Notes: generated by a model from the letters alone, not told the origin. DNA of 42,443 bases from Prevotella sp. (GCA_022774105.1 JALFNY010000117.1:1-42443), one strand, 5' to 3'; numbered from the stretch's first letter, positions 18,038-27,070 are shown. A program made the numbers and translations.

Positions 18038-21000
18038 TTATTGTGCTATGATGAGTTTCTTGGTTTTTGATACGAAGTCGCTGCCGTCGCAGGAGACGCG
18101 TACTCGATACAGATAGAGGCCTCGTGAAATGCCGCTTGGGGTCCAGCGGTATGTGGTGGTGGGGCTTGTCTCAGAGAAGACATCGTCCCATTGGAGTATG
18201 TCAACGACTCTGCCTGAGGGGTCTATAATATCTATGTTGATGGTGGCTTGGCTGCCCTGCATATCGTGTGTTACATAGAATGTGGCGACATCAGTGACAG
18301 GGTTGGGAGCGACGGAGACGTCAGAGACCTCTGGCTGCATACCTTTTACCACGCGGAAGTCGAGTGATACGGTGTTGGAATTACCCAAAAGATCCCATGC
18401 CTTGAATGACAGACTGTGGCTGCCGGGTGTCAGAGTGGGGATAACGTAGTATGTCTGGCCCGTGGTATAACTGTTATTGTCAAACAAGAAGTTGTTACTC
18501 AGGTCGTAAGTCATGTCTGGTTGTTTGTCAATCACCAGTTCCATGTTGTGACCTATGGACGAACTGCTGGTGTTGATGCCGTCCTTGTCTGATATTTCTG
18601 CTACAAAGAAGGGTGTCCTTCCAACGGCATCGTTGTTGGAGAAGGTGGGACTATTGAGGTAGGCGTGTATGGAAGGGCCTACGAGGTCGTTGTTAATGTC
18701 TTCCCAACCGCTGGCTATGAAACTGCTACTTTCGCCGTTTGCGGCCATACGTTTGTCTGGGTCTATGGCATAAACGGTGATCAGACCTGTCCCATTGTCA
18801 TTGTATATGTCCCGTGGTACCTTAAAGGTGAAGGCAAACTGGCCGTCTTTCACGTTGCAGGTGCCTTTGAATAGCGTGCTGGGGCGGTCGTAATAGGTGA
18901 ACTTTTGTGTATCACTGTCAGAGGCAGGATTGTTGTTTCGGCAGGTGATAGTCTGCTTGCTGTCCATTACAAGTATGTTGGCTGTACCGTTAAAGTCTGA
19001 TACTACGGTGTTGTCGGAGCCTCTTCGTACTATGTGTCCACGTACATTGACAGTGCTGTTGCCTTTTATGGAACAGGTTTCGGTGGTGCTTGTCTCGTTG
19101 ATGTAGTCTATTACAACGGAGTCTTTGGGCAGTGCCAGGCGCATTGCTGGGTCACCAATGATGGTGTAATGATGTTTGTTGATACTCATATCACCTGTTG
19201 ATGGCCCGTTTTTTACAAGGTCATTTTTTGCGAGACGCATGGCTTCGCCGATGGTTAGAGGGTTACCCTCGCTGTCATATTCAAGTGCGTGTTTCATGAA
19301 CGCCTTGTCCATCTTCGTGTTGTCGCTCTCATATACGGTTCTGACAGTGCCTATAAATGCTATGGCTCCGCCTGAAGCGTTGAGTAATGCGGTCTCGCCG
19401 AGGGTGTTTGTTGTAGCGTCAAAGGGGACAGTCTCGCAGCCGGCGGTGAACCAGAGGGAGTAATTCGTACCCTTGAAGTTGGCAAAGTCTGACAAAACAA
19501 GCAGTTTCTCGTGTGACAGCAGCACCCAGGAGGCGTGTCCGCCGTAGTTCATTATTAGTGCACCGTCATTCTGTTGTTTCTTTATCGTGGCTGTAGCATC
19601 GGGGTATGTGTTTCCAGCAGAGGTGCTTTTGAGTTCGTATGCATCGAGCATTACCTTCTTGACGTTATAGCCTCTCGCACTGTTTATTATGTTATCAGCA
19701 TTGGCGTTGATGTTGGCCATGTGGCTGTTGTAGTCTCCGTCATCGCCGATGAACATGATTTCGTTTTGCCATGAGCCGGCAGGTGATGATGTTATGTAGT
19801 GTATTATCTTGTCAACTACGGCCTTTGCGTCACTTGTTTGGGTAACAGGTATTCTGCCTACGGATACGTCGAACTGCAAATTGGTGTCTGTTCCCTCGTT
19901 GCTGTCAGTGTGTATTGCCATGTTGTCTTGCAGCACTGTGATGTAGTCGTCTGCCGCTATGCTCTTGGGTGAGTAGTAGGAGTTCTCTGTTTCATAGCAT
20001 AGCAGGTAGTCATCAGGTGAGTATTTGGTCGAGGTGAGGGTCAACATACGGTTGTCCCATACGGCATCACCAAACAATAATACGTGTTTCGGTATGTCCT
20101 TGCTGTCTGTTGCCCTGTCATGGAGCATCTTGAGGTAACGTTTGTATGCTGCCATGTCAGGTGTACCACTTGAGAATTCGTTGTATAACTCATCGGCGGG
20201 AATGACGCGTGCGCTCATGCCATCGTACTGCCTGTGACATTCGGCGAGCCTTTCTGCCTGTTCTTTAAGTTTCTGTGAGGTGGGGATTATGATAATAATG
20301 TCGGCTGATGTGTCGGCATGGTGATTCTGATTGGTTATGTTTTTGTAGTATTGTGCTACGGGATAGTTGCCGGATGCGAGTGGGGCAGGGGTGGCAGGTG
20401 TGTCGAAACAGGCTGAGACATAGTCCAGTCTGAGGGTTGATGACGCACCGATGGCATTGATGACAACGGGTATATGTGCCACACCTGTGCTGGCATCGGT
20501 GTAGGGTGTGAGGTCGTTGATGGTGAAAGATGCTGTTTTTACGCCTGCTTTATAGTATTCCCCGAAAGAGAATGAGCCGTTGCTCTCCTTGTCTGCGCAG
20601 GTTATGCGGTATGTTGCTGCTGCTCCTGCAGAGACTGCTACCTGTATGTTTGCGGTGCTGTTACCTGCTGGTATCTCCACGTTGACGGTCATTGGTGCGC
20701 TTGATGTGATGGCCGTTCCGTCAAAAAGGTTACGCCCCATCTCTGCCCATGCGTACTTATCGTTTTCGTATAGGTAGTGATGTGCATCGGGAGAACTGGT
20801 CACTTGTTGCAGTAGTTCTCCTTCTGAACAACTCAGTGGGGTATCGGTTGCTTCGGTGATGAAGTAATACCCGTAGTCAGAGAAGAAGTTGCGGTTACGC
20901 CTTACGGCTGTGTTCGTGTCCCAGGAGACAGGGCCTTGTGCATAGAAATACTTTACTCCGCCCACTGTGCAGGTCGCTATTTCTTTTAGATCATCGTGTT

Positions 21001-21631
21001 CTCGGAGGTAATCCTGTGTCAATCGGTCTGGTATCAGTGCGCCTCCGTAGCCATATACCTTTACTTTTGACAGGTCAGAGAAGCCTGCCTGTCGTATTAT
21101 ATCGGCTGTGAGTTGGTGTATTCCTGTTGTTGTTACGCGTATTTTTGCCCATGCTCCCTCACGGAGTACGGAGTTGTCGGCGTATGTCTGTGTGTTCTCC
21201 GTGGAGCGAGTGCTTGTATATGTCGTGGCTGCTGCGCTGGCAATGACGTCTGGCATGAACGAGTTGATGAAACAAAGACGGTCGTTGTGTGTTACAATCG
21301 GTGTGAGTTCCATGCGGAGTGTACCGTTCTTGCGTTCCTGATATGTTGTCAGTGTCATCTTAGGAGTGTTGGGAGCGGTGTTCTTTCCGGTCCGTTTACG
21401 GTACGCCTTGCGTTGCTTTCTGGTCAGCGGGGTGTATTCTGGATAAAGTAGTTTGACAGTGTACAGTGAGTCCTGATAGCCCTCTGGTAGTGTGATATAG
21501 TGTGAGATCTTGGGCAATATGGTGTCAATCCGCATCTGTGATGATGTGAGGTCAACAAAATCATGTGCTGCCGCCGTTGTGTTCAGCAGCAGTGACGTTA
21601 CCAGTCCCGTTATGATCTGTTGTTTCCGCAT
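18038..21631 (-). CDS. porU: Type IX secretion system sortase PorU
   Basis: A 1197-residue gingipain-like C25 cysteine protease that removes the C-terminal signal of T9SS cargo and joins cargo to A-LPS at the cell surface. After a signal peptide (GLVTSLLLNTTAAAH) comes a beta-rich N-terminal region to about 430. The C25 domain follows at about 440-840 (ADIIIIIPTSQK, HVLLFGDAVWDNR, DVSVGRIPVTQTSDA). The likely catalytic His is in NYGGHAS (H699) and the Cys in TAGCET (C732). A C-terminal module (VAPNPVTDVATFYV...GLYLYRVRV...KTKKLIIAQ) has the look of a type A T9SS sorting domain, which PorU is known to retain. Length suits the family. FAH-family hydrolase lies 83 bp upstream. Confidence 0.94.
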   Translation of the reverse strand: MRKQQIITGLVTSLLLNTTAAAHDFVDLTSSQMRIDTILPKISHYITLPEGYQDSLYTVKLLYPEYTPLTRKQRKAYRKRTGKNTAPNTPKMTLTTYQERKNGTLRMELTPIVTHNDRLCFINSFMPDVIASAAATTYTSTRSTENTQTYADNSVLREGAWAKIRVTTTGIHQLTADIIRQAGFSDLSKVKVYGYGGALIPDRLTQDYLREHDDLKEIATCTVGGVKYFYAQGPVSWDTNTAVRRNRNFFSDYGYYFITEATDTPLSCSEGELLQQVTSSPDAHHYLYENDKYAWAEMGRNLFDGTAITSSAPMTVNVEIPAGNSTANIQVAVSAGAAATYRITCADKESNGSFSFGEYYKAGVKTASFTINDLTPYTDASTGVAHIPVVINAIGASSTLRLDYVSACFDTPATPAPLASGNYPVAQYYKNITNQNHHADTSADIIIIIPTSQKLKEQAERLAECHRQYDGMSARVIPADELYNEFSSGTPDMAAYKRYLKMLHDRATDSKDIPKHVLLFGDAVWDNRMLTLTSTKYSPDDYLLCYETENSYYSPKSIAADDYITVLQDNMAIHTDSNEGTDTNLQFDVSVGRIPVTQTSDAKAVVDKIIHYITSSPAGSWQNEIMFIGDDGDYNSHMANINANADNIINSARGYNVKKVMLDAYELKSTSAGNTYPDATATIKKQQNDGALIMNYGGHASWVLLSHEKLLVLSDFANFKGTNYSLWFTAGCETVPFDATTNTLGETALLNASGGAIAFIGTVRTVYESDNTKMDKAFMKHALEYDSEGNPLTIGEAMRLAKNDLVKNGPSTGDMSINKHHYTIIGDPAMRLALPKDSVVIDYINETSTTETCSIKGNSTVNVRGHIVRRGSDNTVVSDFNGTANILVMDSKQTITCRNNNPASDSDTQKFTYYDRPSTLFKGTCNVKDGQFAFTFKVPRDIYNDNGTGLITVYAIDPDKRMAANGESSSFIASGWEDINNDLVGPSIHAYLNSPTFSNNDAVGRTPFFVAEISDKDGINTSSSSIGHNMELVIDKQPDMTYDLSNNFLFDNNSYTTGQTYYVIPTLTPGSHSLSFKAWDLLGNSNTVSLDFRVVKGMQPEVSDVSVAPNPVTDVATFYVTHDMQGSQATINIDIIDPSGRVVDILQWDDVFSETSPTTTYRWTPSGISRGLYLYRVRVSCDGSDFVSKTKKLIIAQ

Positions 21632-21714
21632 TGTCGTTACAAGTGTGTTTAATCTTCGTTTACTCTCCGTCTGTCATGTGTTCGAGGCTTGTCGGCGTGT
21701 TTCTCTGCCTCTTG

Positions 21715-22362
21715 TTATCTGCACCAGAAGTCAAGAACCTTGTCTTCTTCGAGGTATCCTTCAAGGTGATCGTTGATGTTTACTGGCCCGACTCCTGCTG
21801 GAGTGCCGGTATATAGCAGGTCGCCTGTCTTGAGAGTGAAGAACGTTGAGATATAGGTTATGAGGCGGTCTATGCTTGCCAGCATGTCGCAGGTGCAGCC
21901 TTCCTGTCTGCGTTCGCCGTTGATGTCAAGGGAGAAACGTATTCCTCTCATGTCTTTGAACCTTTCCTTACTGACCCATTTGCCTATTACGGCTGCTCCG
22001 TCAAAGCCCTTTGCTATTTCCCACGGTTGTCCTTCTTCGCGTAATCTTTTCTGGAGGTCGCGGGCGGTGAAGTCTATTCCAACTGTCACTGCATCGTAGT
22101 ATCGGTGTGCGAACTGCTCTGGGATGTTCTTGCCGAGGCGTGATATGCGCACTACAAGTTCTGTTTCGTAGTCTATTCTGCCGAGGTGGTCGGGTATAAA
22201 GAATGGTTTTCCGTCCTTGATGAGTGAGGAGTCTGCCTTGGTGAATATCACTGGGTCACGTTGTCTGTCATCGTCAGCGTGGCCAACGCCCTGTTGTAAT
22301 AACGTATTTTTTATTTCTTTATTGTGTAGGGCATAGTTCATGCCCACTGCAAATATTTTCAT
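21715..22362 (-). CDS. Fumarylacetoacetate hydrolase (FAH) family protein
   Basis: A 215-residue cytosolic protein of the FAH/acylpyruvase fold. Visible landmarks are MKIFAVGMNYALHNKE, PVIFTKADSSL, DYETELVVRI (acidic metal ligands), TVGIDFTARDLQKRL, KGFDGAAVIGKW and LLYTGTPAGVGPV. Single-domain members cleave C-C bonds in acylpyruvates or decarboxylate oxaloacetate; the physiological substrate is not evident here. No aromatic degradation genes lie nearby. It is upstream of porU on the same strand, and I saw no separate promoter for porU, so shared transcription is possible though no functional link is implied. Confidence 0.9.
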   Translation of the reverse strand: MKIFAVGMNYALHNKEIKNTLLQQGVGHADDDRQRDPVIFTKADSSLIKDGKPFFIPDHLGRIDYETELVVRISRLGKNIPEQFAHRYYDAVTVGIDFTARDLQKRLREEGQPWEIAKGFDGAAVIGKWVSKERFKDMRGIRFSLDINGERRQEGCTCDMLASIDRLITYISTFFTLKTGDLLYTGTPAGVGPVNINDHLEGYLEEDKVLDFWCR

Positions 22363-22375
22363 ATGATGAAAAAAA

Positions 22376-22458
22376 GTTATAAGTTATGGTGTTAGGTTGT
22401 AGGTCTTTTGAGCGGTAGTGGCTCTTGAACCTATAACTTATAAGCCATAACTTATAAC
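22376..22458. repeat. Family B inverted repeat
   Basis: GTTATAAGTTATGG (22376-22389) pairs exactly with CCATAACTTATAAC (22445-22458). Nested words (TAGGTTGTAGGTC, GAACCTATAACTT) extend the symmetry inward. It lies between the FAH gene and tsf, both minus strand. Confidence 0.7.
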
Positions 22459-22546
22459 CGTTAGGTTGTGCCGTTGGGGGCAGACCGTGGCTTTTTGTAT
22501 TGCTGTATGGCCCTTGCCCTTCGACGGGTAATATGTTATTCTTCTA

Positions 22547-23539
22547 TTAGTCTGCCTGAAGTGAGAAACGCTTGAAGTCAATTACCGTCAGTTCCTTGTC
22601 TGCTGCTTTGAGGTAATCGGCAACAGACATCTTGCTATCCTGTATGAATTCCTGGTTCAACAGGCATGAGTCCTTGAAGAACTTGTTAAGACGGCCCTTG
22701 GCAATGTTCTGTATCATTGCTTCAGGAAGGTTTGCTGCCTTCTCTTCTGAGGTCTTTGCTATGATTTCTTTTGCTTTCTCTACGTCCTCAGCGGTTATCC
22801 ATCCCTTGTCAACGTTAGACTTCATGTGGTCTTCTGAGTCAACGTGTGCAGGGTTGATGCCGGCTTTTTTCAGTGCGTTTTCTACTGCTTTCTGAACCTG
22901 CTCCTGCTTTGTTTTCTCTATTGCGACCTTTATTTCCTCGTCTATTATTGCCTGTGGCACAGATTCCTGGTTAAGGGCTACTGGCTTCATGGCTGCTACC
23001 TGCATTGCTACAGCGTGTGCCTGCTCTTCTGCTGGCTTGTTGGTCTGTACCATGGTGCAGAGTACGTTCTTGTTCATGTGGTTGTAAACAGATACGTTCT
23101 GGCCTTCGATGAAGAGGTAACCGTCCAGTTCCATCTTCTCGCCTGTTACGCCTGAGCGCTCTGTTATGGCTGCTGCTACTGTCAGACCGTTGGCGAGTGT
23201 CAGTTCTTTTACTGCCTCCAGGTCCTTGGCTTTTGCTGCGATAGCGGCATCGAGTATTTCCTGTGTCAGTGCGATATAGTCTGCTCCGTTAGCCACGAAG
23301 TCTGTTTCACACTTCAGGGCAATCATTGCTGCGAAGCCGTCCACGGCCTTTACGAGTACGCAACCGTTTGATGTCTCGCGGTCACCACGTTTTGCTGCGA
23401 TAGCCTGTCCGCGCTCGCGGAGTATCTCCTTGGCGCGGTCCATGTCGCCGTCAGCTTCTGTCAGAGCTTTCTTTACGTCAGCAAGACCTGCGCCAGTCAT
23501 AGTGCGCAGTGTCTTGATGCTTTCCATTGTTATAGCCAT
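22547..23539 (-). CDS. tsf: Elongation factor Ts
   Basis: The guanine-nucleotide exchange factor for EF-Tu, 330 residues from the Met at 23539 (MAITMESIKTLRTMTGAGLADVKKALTEADGDMDRAKEILRERG). The N-terminal UBA-like domain and the core KCETDFVANGADY motif (TDFVA contacts EF-Tu) are intact. The C-terminal half is the usual duplicated dimerisation region (NIAKGRLNKFFKDSCLLNQEFI). The ORF track's longer start (23602) adds 21 residues without family similarity and is rejected. It follows rpsB by about 110 bp, the standard rpsB-tsf pairing. Confidence 0.96.
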   Translation of the reverse strand: MAITMESIKTLRTMTGAGLADVKKALTEADGDMDRAKEILRERGQAIAAKRGDRETSNGCVLVKAVDGFAAMIALKCETDFVANGADYIALTQEILDAAIAAKAKDLEAVKELTLANGLTVAAAITERSGVTGEKMELDGYLFIEGQNVSVYNHMNKNVLCTMVQTNKPAEEQAHAVAMQVAAMKPVALNQESVPQAIIDEEIKVAIEKTKQEQVQKAVENALKKAGINPAHVDSEDHMKSNVDKGWITAEDVEKAKEIIAKTSEEKAANLPEAMIQNIAKGRLNKFFKDSCLLNQEFIQDSKMSVADYLKAADKELTVIDFKRFSLQAD

Positions 23540-23649
23540 TGTGTGTTTTAATGTTTGTGGTTTGTTTATCCAGAAGCCCTGTTGTCCGTCTGTCTTGGCC
23601 ATTGTCTTGGCGTGATAGTCCGGGCAACAGGACTGCTGTTCTGTTTGTT

Positions 23650-24402
23650 TTATTCAGCGGTAGCCTTTGGCTGGTCCTCCTGCTGTGCGGCAGCTTTCTC
23701 GTCTGCCTTCTCTATCTTGCGCTCTTGAAGACCCTCGTTGATAGCGTCGCAGCATGCTGAGAGTATCACTTCTACTGAGTCTTTTGCGTCATCGTTGGCT
23801 GGTATAGCGAAGTCCACCTTGTTTGGGTCAGCGTTTGTGTCAACGATACCGAATACTGGTATGCCGAGACGGTGTGCTTCTTTTACTGCGATGTGCTCCT
23901 TCTCAACGTCAACAACGAAGATAGCAGATGGAAGACGTGTCAAGTCTGCTATTGAACCGAGGTTCTTCTCCAGCTTTGCACGCTGACGTGAGATCTGCAG
24001 GAGCTCACGCTTTGAGAGGTTGCTGTATGTGCCGTCAGCGGTAAGTTTGTCTATGTTCGCCATTTTCTTTATGGCCTTACGTATTGTCTGGAAGTTGGTG
24101 AGCATACCACCAGCCCAGCGTTCGTTGATGTAAGGCATGTTAACGCTCTGTGCCTTCTCGGCAATCACGTCCTTAGCTTGTTTTTTAGTAGCAACGAACA
24201 GTATCTTCTTACCTTGTTTGGCGATGTTCTTCAGAGCCTCAGAAGCCTCGTCTATCTTTACGACCGTCTTGTGGAGGTCTATGATGTGTATGCCGTTACG
24301 CTCCATAAAGATGTAGGGAGCCATGGCAGGATTCCACTTGCGACGGAGGTGGCCAAAGTGACAGCCAGCCTGAAGTAACTGATCAAAATTAGTTCTTGAC
24401 AT
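23650..24402 (-). CDS. rpsB: 30S ribosomal protein S2
   Basis: A 250-residue small-subunit protein that binds late at the head-body junction and helps recruit S1. It shows the family N terminus NFDQLLQAGCHFGHLRRKWNPAMAPYIFMERNGIHIIDLHKT, the central INERWAGGMLTNFQTIRKAI, and PSAIFVVDVEKEHIAVKEAHRLGIPVFGIVDTNADP. The last 20 residues (EKADEKAAAQQEDQPKATAE) are a disordered charged tail common in Bacteroidota S2. The 260-bp gap upstream to rpsI contains T-rich sequence and one small GTTTAGatgCTAAAC hairpin but no promoter I can recognise, so read-through from rplM-rpsI is likely. Confidence 0.97.
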   Translation of the reverse strand: MSRTNFDQLLQAGCHFGHLRRKWNPAMAPYIFMERNGIHIIDLHKTVVKIDEASEALKNIAKQGKKILFVATKKQAKDVIAEKAQSVNMPYINERWAGGMLTNFQTIRKAIKKMANIDKLTADGTYSNLSKRELLQISRQRAKLEKNLGSIADLTRLPSAIFVVDVEKEHIAVKEAHRLGIPVFGIVDTNADPNKVDFAIPANDDAKDSVEVILSACCDAINEGLQERKIEKADEKAAAQQEDQPKATAE

Positions 24403-24662
24403 TGTCTTTTTTCTTTTTTGTGGTCTTTTGTCGGGTGATGGCGTTGTGTCTTTTTTGTTATGGTGTGTTGCCTTCCCTCCTGTTGACCTGTTTGTTTACT
24501 TTCTTTTTAATTCTTTTTTGTTAGAATCAGCCTGCGGGTAGCCTATACCTATTTATATATTGTATGGTGTAGAGTCTGGCAGGTTTAGATGCTAAACAGT
24601 TTTTGCGGCGCTGCTCCTGTGTTATGTGTGGTGTAGCGTCCGCTTTGTTCCGTTCCCAATGA

Positions 24663-25049
24663 TTAACGTTTAGAGAACTGGAAGCGACGACGTGCCTTTG
24701 GCTGACCTGGCTTCTTACGCTCTACCTTACGTGAATCGCGTGTTAGGAAGCCCTGTGTCTTCAGTGCCTTCTTGTCTTCTGCGTCAACCTTTACCAGTGC
24801 GCGTGCTATAGCGAGGCGCAGAGCCTGGCTCTGACCGGTGAAACCACCGCCGTTGAGGTTAGCCTTGATGTCGTACTTCTCTGCTACTTCAAGGAGTTCC
24901 AATGGCTGCTTTACTACGTACTGTAGTATTGCTGATGGGAAATATTCTGTGAGATCTACCTTGTTGATAGTTATCTTGCCGGTGCCCTCTGAGAGATATA
25001 CACGAGCGATAGCGCTCTTGCGACGACCGATTGCGTTTATTACTTCCAT
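24663..25049 (-). CDS. rpsI: 30S ribosomal protein S9
   Basis: A 128-residue small-subunit protein. It starts with the family sequence EVINAIGRRKSAIARVYLSEGTGKITIN and has GGGFTGQSQALRLAIARALVKV. It ends with the conserved basic tail RKKPGQPKARRRFQFSKR, whose C-terminal SKR reaches the P-site tRNA. It starts 17 bp after the rplM stop, the near-universal L13-S9 pair, and is co-transcribed with it. Confidence 0.97.
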   Translation of the reverse strand: MEVINAIGRRKSAIARVYLSEGTGKITINKVDLTEYFPSAILQYVVKQPLELLEVAEKYDIKANLNGGGFTGQSQALRLAIARALVKVDAEDKKALKTQGFLTRDSRKVERKKPGQPKARRRFQFSKR

Positions 25050-25066
25050 GTTATGTATATCTTTTA

Positions 25067-25528
25067 TTATTTGTACTGATTGATGTCGATAGCCTTAGGC
25101 TTCTGTGCCTCGTGCTTATGCTCTGTGCCCTCATATACGTAGAGGTTCTTCAGGATAGAGCGACCGAGTGGGCCTTTGGGCAGCATACCTTTTACGGCGT
25201 GGCGCAGTATCCTCTCGCAACCGTCGTTTTTCTTACGTAATTGTGCGGGAGTGTTGAAACGCTGACCGCCGGGATAGCCGGTGTAACGTGTGTAAACCTT
25301 GTCTGTCTCCTTTTTACCCGTGAAGACAATCTTGTCTGCATTGATGATGATTACGTTGTCGCCGCAGTCAACGTGCGGTGTGAAGGTTGGCTTGTACTTA
25401 CCACGAAGCAACTTTGCCACTTTTGAAGCGAGGCGGCCTACTACCTGGTCTGAGGCGTCAATGACTACCCACTCCTTCTTCGCAGTCTCCTTGTTAACGG
25501 AGATTGTCTTGTAACTTAAAGTGTTCAT
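25067..25528 (-). CDS. rplM: 50S ribosomal protein L13
   Basis: A 153-residue large-subunit protein needed early in 50S assembly. The start at 25528 (MNTLSYKTISVNKE) is chosen because the added residues of the longer ORF (MNPPRKQCFLVVIKLLKLR) come from a structured untranslated leader. Family motifs are WVVIDASDQVVGRLASKVAKLLRGKYKPTFTPHVDCGDNVIIINADKI, TRYTGYPGG and RILRHAVKGMLPKGPLGRSILKNLYVYEG. It heads the rplM-rpsI-rpsB-tsf run. Confidence 0.97.
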   Translation of the reverse strand: MNTLSYKTISVNKETAKKEWVVIDASDQVVGRLASKVAKLLRGKYKPTFTPHVDCGDNVIIINADKIVFTGKKETDKVYTRYTGYPGGQRFNTPAQLRKKNDGCERILRHAVKGMLPKGPLGRSILKNLYVYEGTEHKHEAQKPKAIDINQYK

Positions 25529-25660
25529 TCTTAACTTTAATAATTTTATTACTACTAAAAAACATTGTTTTCGGGGCGGATTCACTAACCACCGGCGTGG
25601 CCAAACGCACGGCTATTAACACCGTCACCCGTAGGGCTCTAAGTGCGCCCTGAATAATCG
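25529..25660 (-). promoter_or_regulatory. Structured 5' leader of rplM (candidate L13 leader)
   Basis: About 130 nt between the putative promoter and the rplM start. On the RNA strand AGGGC..GCCCU (plus 25633-25651) forms one hairpin. ACGG..CCGU and GGCCAC..GUGGUU can form two more, followed by an A/U-rich single-stranded stretch before the AUG. Ribosomal leader candidates preceding L13 have been proposed in Bacteroidia, where L13 would repress its own operon. Assignment to that class is inferred from position and folding by eye only. Confidence 0.55.
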
Positions 25661-25665
25661 GTCCG

Positions 25666-25673
25666 CAAAATTA
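25666..25673 (-). promoter_or_regulatory. Candidate -7 box of the rplM-rpsI-rpsB-tsf unit
   Basis: The minus strand reads TAATTTTG, fitting TAnnTTTG. The expected -33 position is only A/T-rich (no TTTG), with a T tract on the plus strand. It is followed by very A/T-rich DNA to about 25770. Confidence 0.55.
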
Positions 25674-25774
25674 CTCATTTTTTTTCATTTATATATAACT
25701 AATGATTCGTAAGTGTTGCATATTTATGATTATTTAACATACAAGATATGTCCTGATAATTATTTTGTAACGCT

Positions 25775-25860
25775 GCAATCGGGTGCTGATTACACTGCAA
25801 ACAGCACCTGATTGCGGTGTAAAAGGGTGCTAATTACTTTTCAATCAGGTGCTGTTTGCT
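25775..25860. repeat. Family A intergenic repeat, copy 3
   Basis: GCAAACAGCACCTGATT (25797-25813) and AATCAGGTGCTGTTTGC (25843-25859) are perfect 17-bp complements. A second, imperfect pair joins CTGCAATCGGGTGCTG (25773-25788) to CAGCACCTGATTGCGG. The middle arm can therefore pair with either flank, giving two exclusive folds. Confidence 0.75.
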
Positions 25861-25992
25861 GAGGGTGTCGTTGGCTTTCGTAAGGTATAGAGAATGTCGG
25901 CAGTGGTTGGGTTGTACGTAAGTCGCAGAGAGTGTGTTGGTTATCAGTTATAGGATAACATTATAAGGGATAGATTGCAATGGTGTAAAAAT

Positions 25993-26071
25993 AGGTTGGA
26001 GGTTGTATTACGTAACCCAAAGCCTCACAATCCACAACCCAAAACCTCGCGCCCTTCAATCTACAACCTTC
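25993..26071. repeat. Family B word-like repeat
   Basis: AGGTTGGAGGTTGT on the left faces AACCC, CACAACCC, AAAACC and TCTACAACCTTCC on the right. It ends directly at the stop codon of the membrane protein gene. The rest of the 25529-26071 gap holds the leader, promoter and family A copy described separately. Confidence 0.55.
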
Positions 26072-27070
26072 CTAATCTCTCTCCTTCTTGTCTGTTAATG
26101 TGGTCATAACCCAGCCGTAAATGCCGAGCAGGGCAACGAGAAGCGTCTGCACGCTGTGCACCACAAGAACGAAGTACAGTGCTGGCATCTCCGCCACACC
26201 GTACAGTATCATCATTGTTTTGACGGCGAAATGCCATGAGCCAGCACCGTTCGGCGTTGGCACAAGCACGGCAATAGAGCCTACAATGAACGTTACCATG
26301 GCGCAGGTTATACCCAGTCCTGCTGTGGCTTCAAAGCAGAAGAAGGTGAGGTAGTAGTGAAGAAAGTACGATGCCCATATAGCAATGCTGTAAAAAAGGA
26401 ACAATGGCACGTTGCGCACGTTCCTTAACGACATTACTCCGTCACGCAGTCCGTGGACGGTAGCCTTTACACGGTCGTAGAAAGCCAGTTTCTTGCGGAA
26501 TATGTAGAAGCCGAAAAGGGTGGACAAGGCACATATCAGTGTCACGATATACCCCGTGCCAGAGAACATTCCGAGCACCCCCATGAGGTTATCAAGCCGT
26601 GTGCCTGTCTTGGAGAAGAACGAAACAAACACCGGCATCTGCAACAACAGTACGAGAAGCGTTATCAGCAATATTATCAGTGAGTCCACGGCACGCTCCG
26701 TAACCACCGTTCCCAAAGCCTTGGGAAAACTTGTTCCCTCCTTCCTTGCCAGCACTCCGCAACGTGTAAACTCACCTATCCTCGGCACAATCAGTGACGC
26801 TGCGTATGATATGAATATGGCATTGATGCAGGTTTGCGTCCTTGGACGCTCGCCAAGAGGCTCCAATGCCTGTTTCCATCGCCACCCACGAAACATCTGT
26901 GCCAATATGCCGAAAGGGAAAGAAGCCAGCATCCACCACCAGTTCACATCACGGCGGAGCACCTCTTTGATGGTAGCAATGTCAAAACCACGGTACATCC
27001 AATACAATATCGCACCGCCCAGAAAGATGGACAGCAACACGTTGGTGGTCTTGCGGATATAACGTCTCAT
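26072..27070 (-). CDS. Lysylphosphatidylglycerol synthetase-type flippase-domain membrane protein
   Basis: A 332-residue inner-membrane protein of the UPF0104/LPG_synthase_TM family. The start at 27070 (MRRYIRKTTNVLLS) is chosen because a promoter lies just upstream and the longer ORF crosses it. Landmarks are WWWMLASFPFGILAQMFRGWRWKQALEPLG, SYAASLIVPRIGEFTRCGVLARKEGTSFPKALGTVVTERAVDSL and, near the end, FIVGSIAVLVPTPNGAGSWHFAVKTMMILYGV. About eight hydrophobic helices are visible. There is no C-terminal lysyltransferase domain, so it would be a stand-alone membrane domain, perhaps moving a lipid; substrate unknown. Confidence 0.87.
   Translation of the reverse strand: MRRYIRKTTNVLLSIFLGGAILYWMYRGFDIATIKEVLRRDVNWWWMLASFPFGILAQMFRGWRWKQALEPLGERPRTQTCINAIFISYAASLIVPRIGEFTRCGVLARKEGTSFPKALGTVVTERAVDSLIILLITLLVLLLQMPVFVSFFSKTGTRLDNLMGVLGMFSGTGYIVTLICALSTLFGFYIFRKKLAFYDRVKATVHGLRDGVMSLRNVRNVPLFLFYSIAIWASYFLHYYLTFFCFEATAGLGITCAMVTFIVGSIAVLVPTPNGAGSWHFAVKTMMILYGVAEMPALYFVLVVHSVQTLLVALLGIYGWVMTTLTDKKERD

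Noticed and set aside
24583-24597. GTTTAGatgCTAAAC hairpin followed by T run as terminator between rpsI and rpsB
   Set aside because: The T run is on the plus strand while the genes are transcribed from the minus strand, and a six-pair stem is weak.
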